A DNA stretch of 36,602 nucleotides from a virus. The notes under the pieces were generated by a model. That model made no database searches. It was not told the DNA's origin and saw nothing but the letters and a program-made list of their open reading frames with translations. The DNA lies in the IMG/VR virus record IMGVR_UViG_3300041926_000014, positions 1-36,602 of that record. The stretch is one strand, 5' to 3'. The position numbers and the translations under genes were made by a program. How positions within the stretch are numbered: position 1 is the stretch's first letter; each line of letters starts with the position of its first letter. Positions 36,387-36,602 of this stretch are shown in pieces.

Positions 36387-36492
36387 GTATATATCAAAGC
36401 GAGCACGTCTCCTGGAGCCATCCAGAATTAGCAAAGGATGCAGTTGTAGCGGTTAGCTAAGAAAGAGAATAACTAAAAAAAAGGATAATTTT
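36387..36492 (+). other. Long leader before the right-end gene
   Basis: About 100 untranslated bases separate the rightward -10 box from the ATG at 36493. They contain CTGGA-GCCA-TCCAG (a 5-bp hairpin around 36413-36426) and TAGC-GGTTA-GCTA (about 36448-36460), in a stretch more GC-rich than its surroundings, followed by an A-rich part with AAAAAAAAGGATAATTTT as ribosome-binding site. No ORF of note. It may be a structured regulatory leader. Confidence 0.35.
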
Positions 36493-36602
36493 ATGGATTG
36501 GACACAGGCGATTTCGATTATGGCAACTGTAGTTGCTACAGGATATTATATACATAGAGAAATACAAAATGATATGAGAGCTCAAACAGCAAGAACAGAT
36601 CG
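36493..36602 (+). CDS. Small membrane protein, N-terminal part (cut by window edge)
   Basis: ATG at 36493 with AAAGGATAATTTT upstream. The visible 36 residues start 'MDWTQAISIMATVVATGYYI' (one membrane helix) and continue 'HREIQNDMRAQTARTD', a helical, charged segment. Short proteins of the form 'M.W......I......V...F..HR.I..D...Q.AR.D.LY' occur in intracellular and aquatic Gram-negative bacteria and their phages and usually end soon after. The C-terminus is outside the window. Function unknown. Confidence 0.6.
   Translation, partial: MDWTQAISIMATVVATGYYIHREIQNDMRAQTARTD

Noticed and set aside
1-36602. Possibility that the two window ends join as a circular complete genome
   Set aside because: Joining the ends would close the right-end frame with a stop after two codons and would extend the replication protein by only about 18 residues, and there is no terminal overlap or repeat between the ends. 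No polymerase or lysin is present, so the window is taken as part of a larger genome.

Overview
The window is one stretch of a tailed-phage genome, or a prophage, from a low-GC host. The structural module is nearly complete and is mostly read on the minus strand, from right to left: DNA methyltransferase, small and large terminase, P22-type portal, scaffold, an N4-gp56-type major capsid protein, decoration and neck proteins, internal (ejection-type) virion proteins, and a set of repeat-rich fibre-like proteins. No tape-measure or tail-sheath gene is visible. That, with the short internal virion proteins and the portal/neck set, points to a podovirus-like particle. The host cannot be fixed from this sequence. 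No integrase, DNA polymerase, recognisable endolysin, tRNA or CRISPR array is visible. Both ends cut through genes, so the genome continues beyond the window.

Layout. (1) 1-2442, minus strand: a leftward early operon running from a Cro/YdaS-like HTH protein through small proteins to a GIY-YIG nuclease and a truncated replication protein. (2) 2443-2554: a divergent control region with a TTGAA-N5-TTCAA operator lying over a promoter. (3) 2555-7588, plus strand: a rightward early operon of about 18 mostly tiny, overlapping genes. It includes a putative single-strand annealing protein, a YqaJ-type exonuclease, several zinc-ribbon miniproteins, small membrane proteins and a 169-aa conserved protein. 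(4) 7495-8805, minus: a small-gene operon headed by a lipoprotein. (5) 8883-9198, plus: two overlapping membrane/exported miniproteins. (6) 9185-16165, minus: fibre/appendage genes. (7) 16184-16717, plus: a two-gene cassette (HTH plus exported protein) with its own promoter, inserted in the late region. (8) 16714-36298, minus: virion assembly and packaging genes, interrupted by one plus-strand gene (29086-29367). (9) 36333-36602: a divergent promoter region and the start of a small membrane protein.

How the parts work together. The HTH protein and divergent promoter resemble a lambda-like switch between a leftward replication operon and a rightward recombination operon. The annealing protein and exonuclease form a two-component recombination system. 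The terminase subunits load DNA through the portal into a shell of the gp56-like capsid protein built on the scaffold, and the neck and internal proteins complete the particle.

The most interesting non-coding signals are four. A candidate RNA switch precedes the GIY-YIG gene: one 9-mer occurs three times in alternating orientation and can either form an upstream hairpin or mask the ribosome-binding site. A dedicated promoter and a three-hairpin leader precede the major capsid gene. A 13-bp tandem duplication breaks the small gene just before the capsid gene. An antisense gene resembling the RNA polymerase alpha C-terminal domain shares its ribosome-binding site region with the scaffold gene. 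All functional calls rest on reading the sequence; no database search was run.
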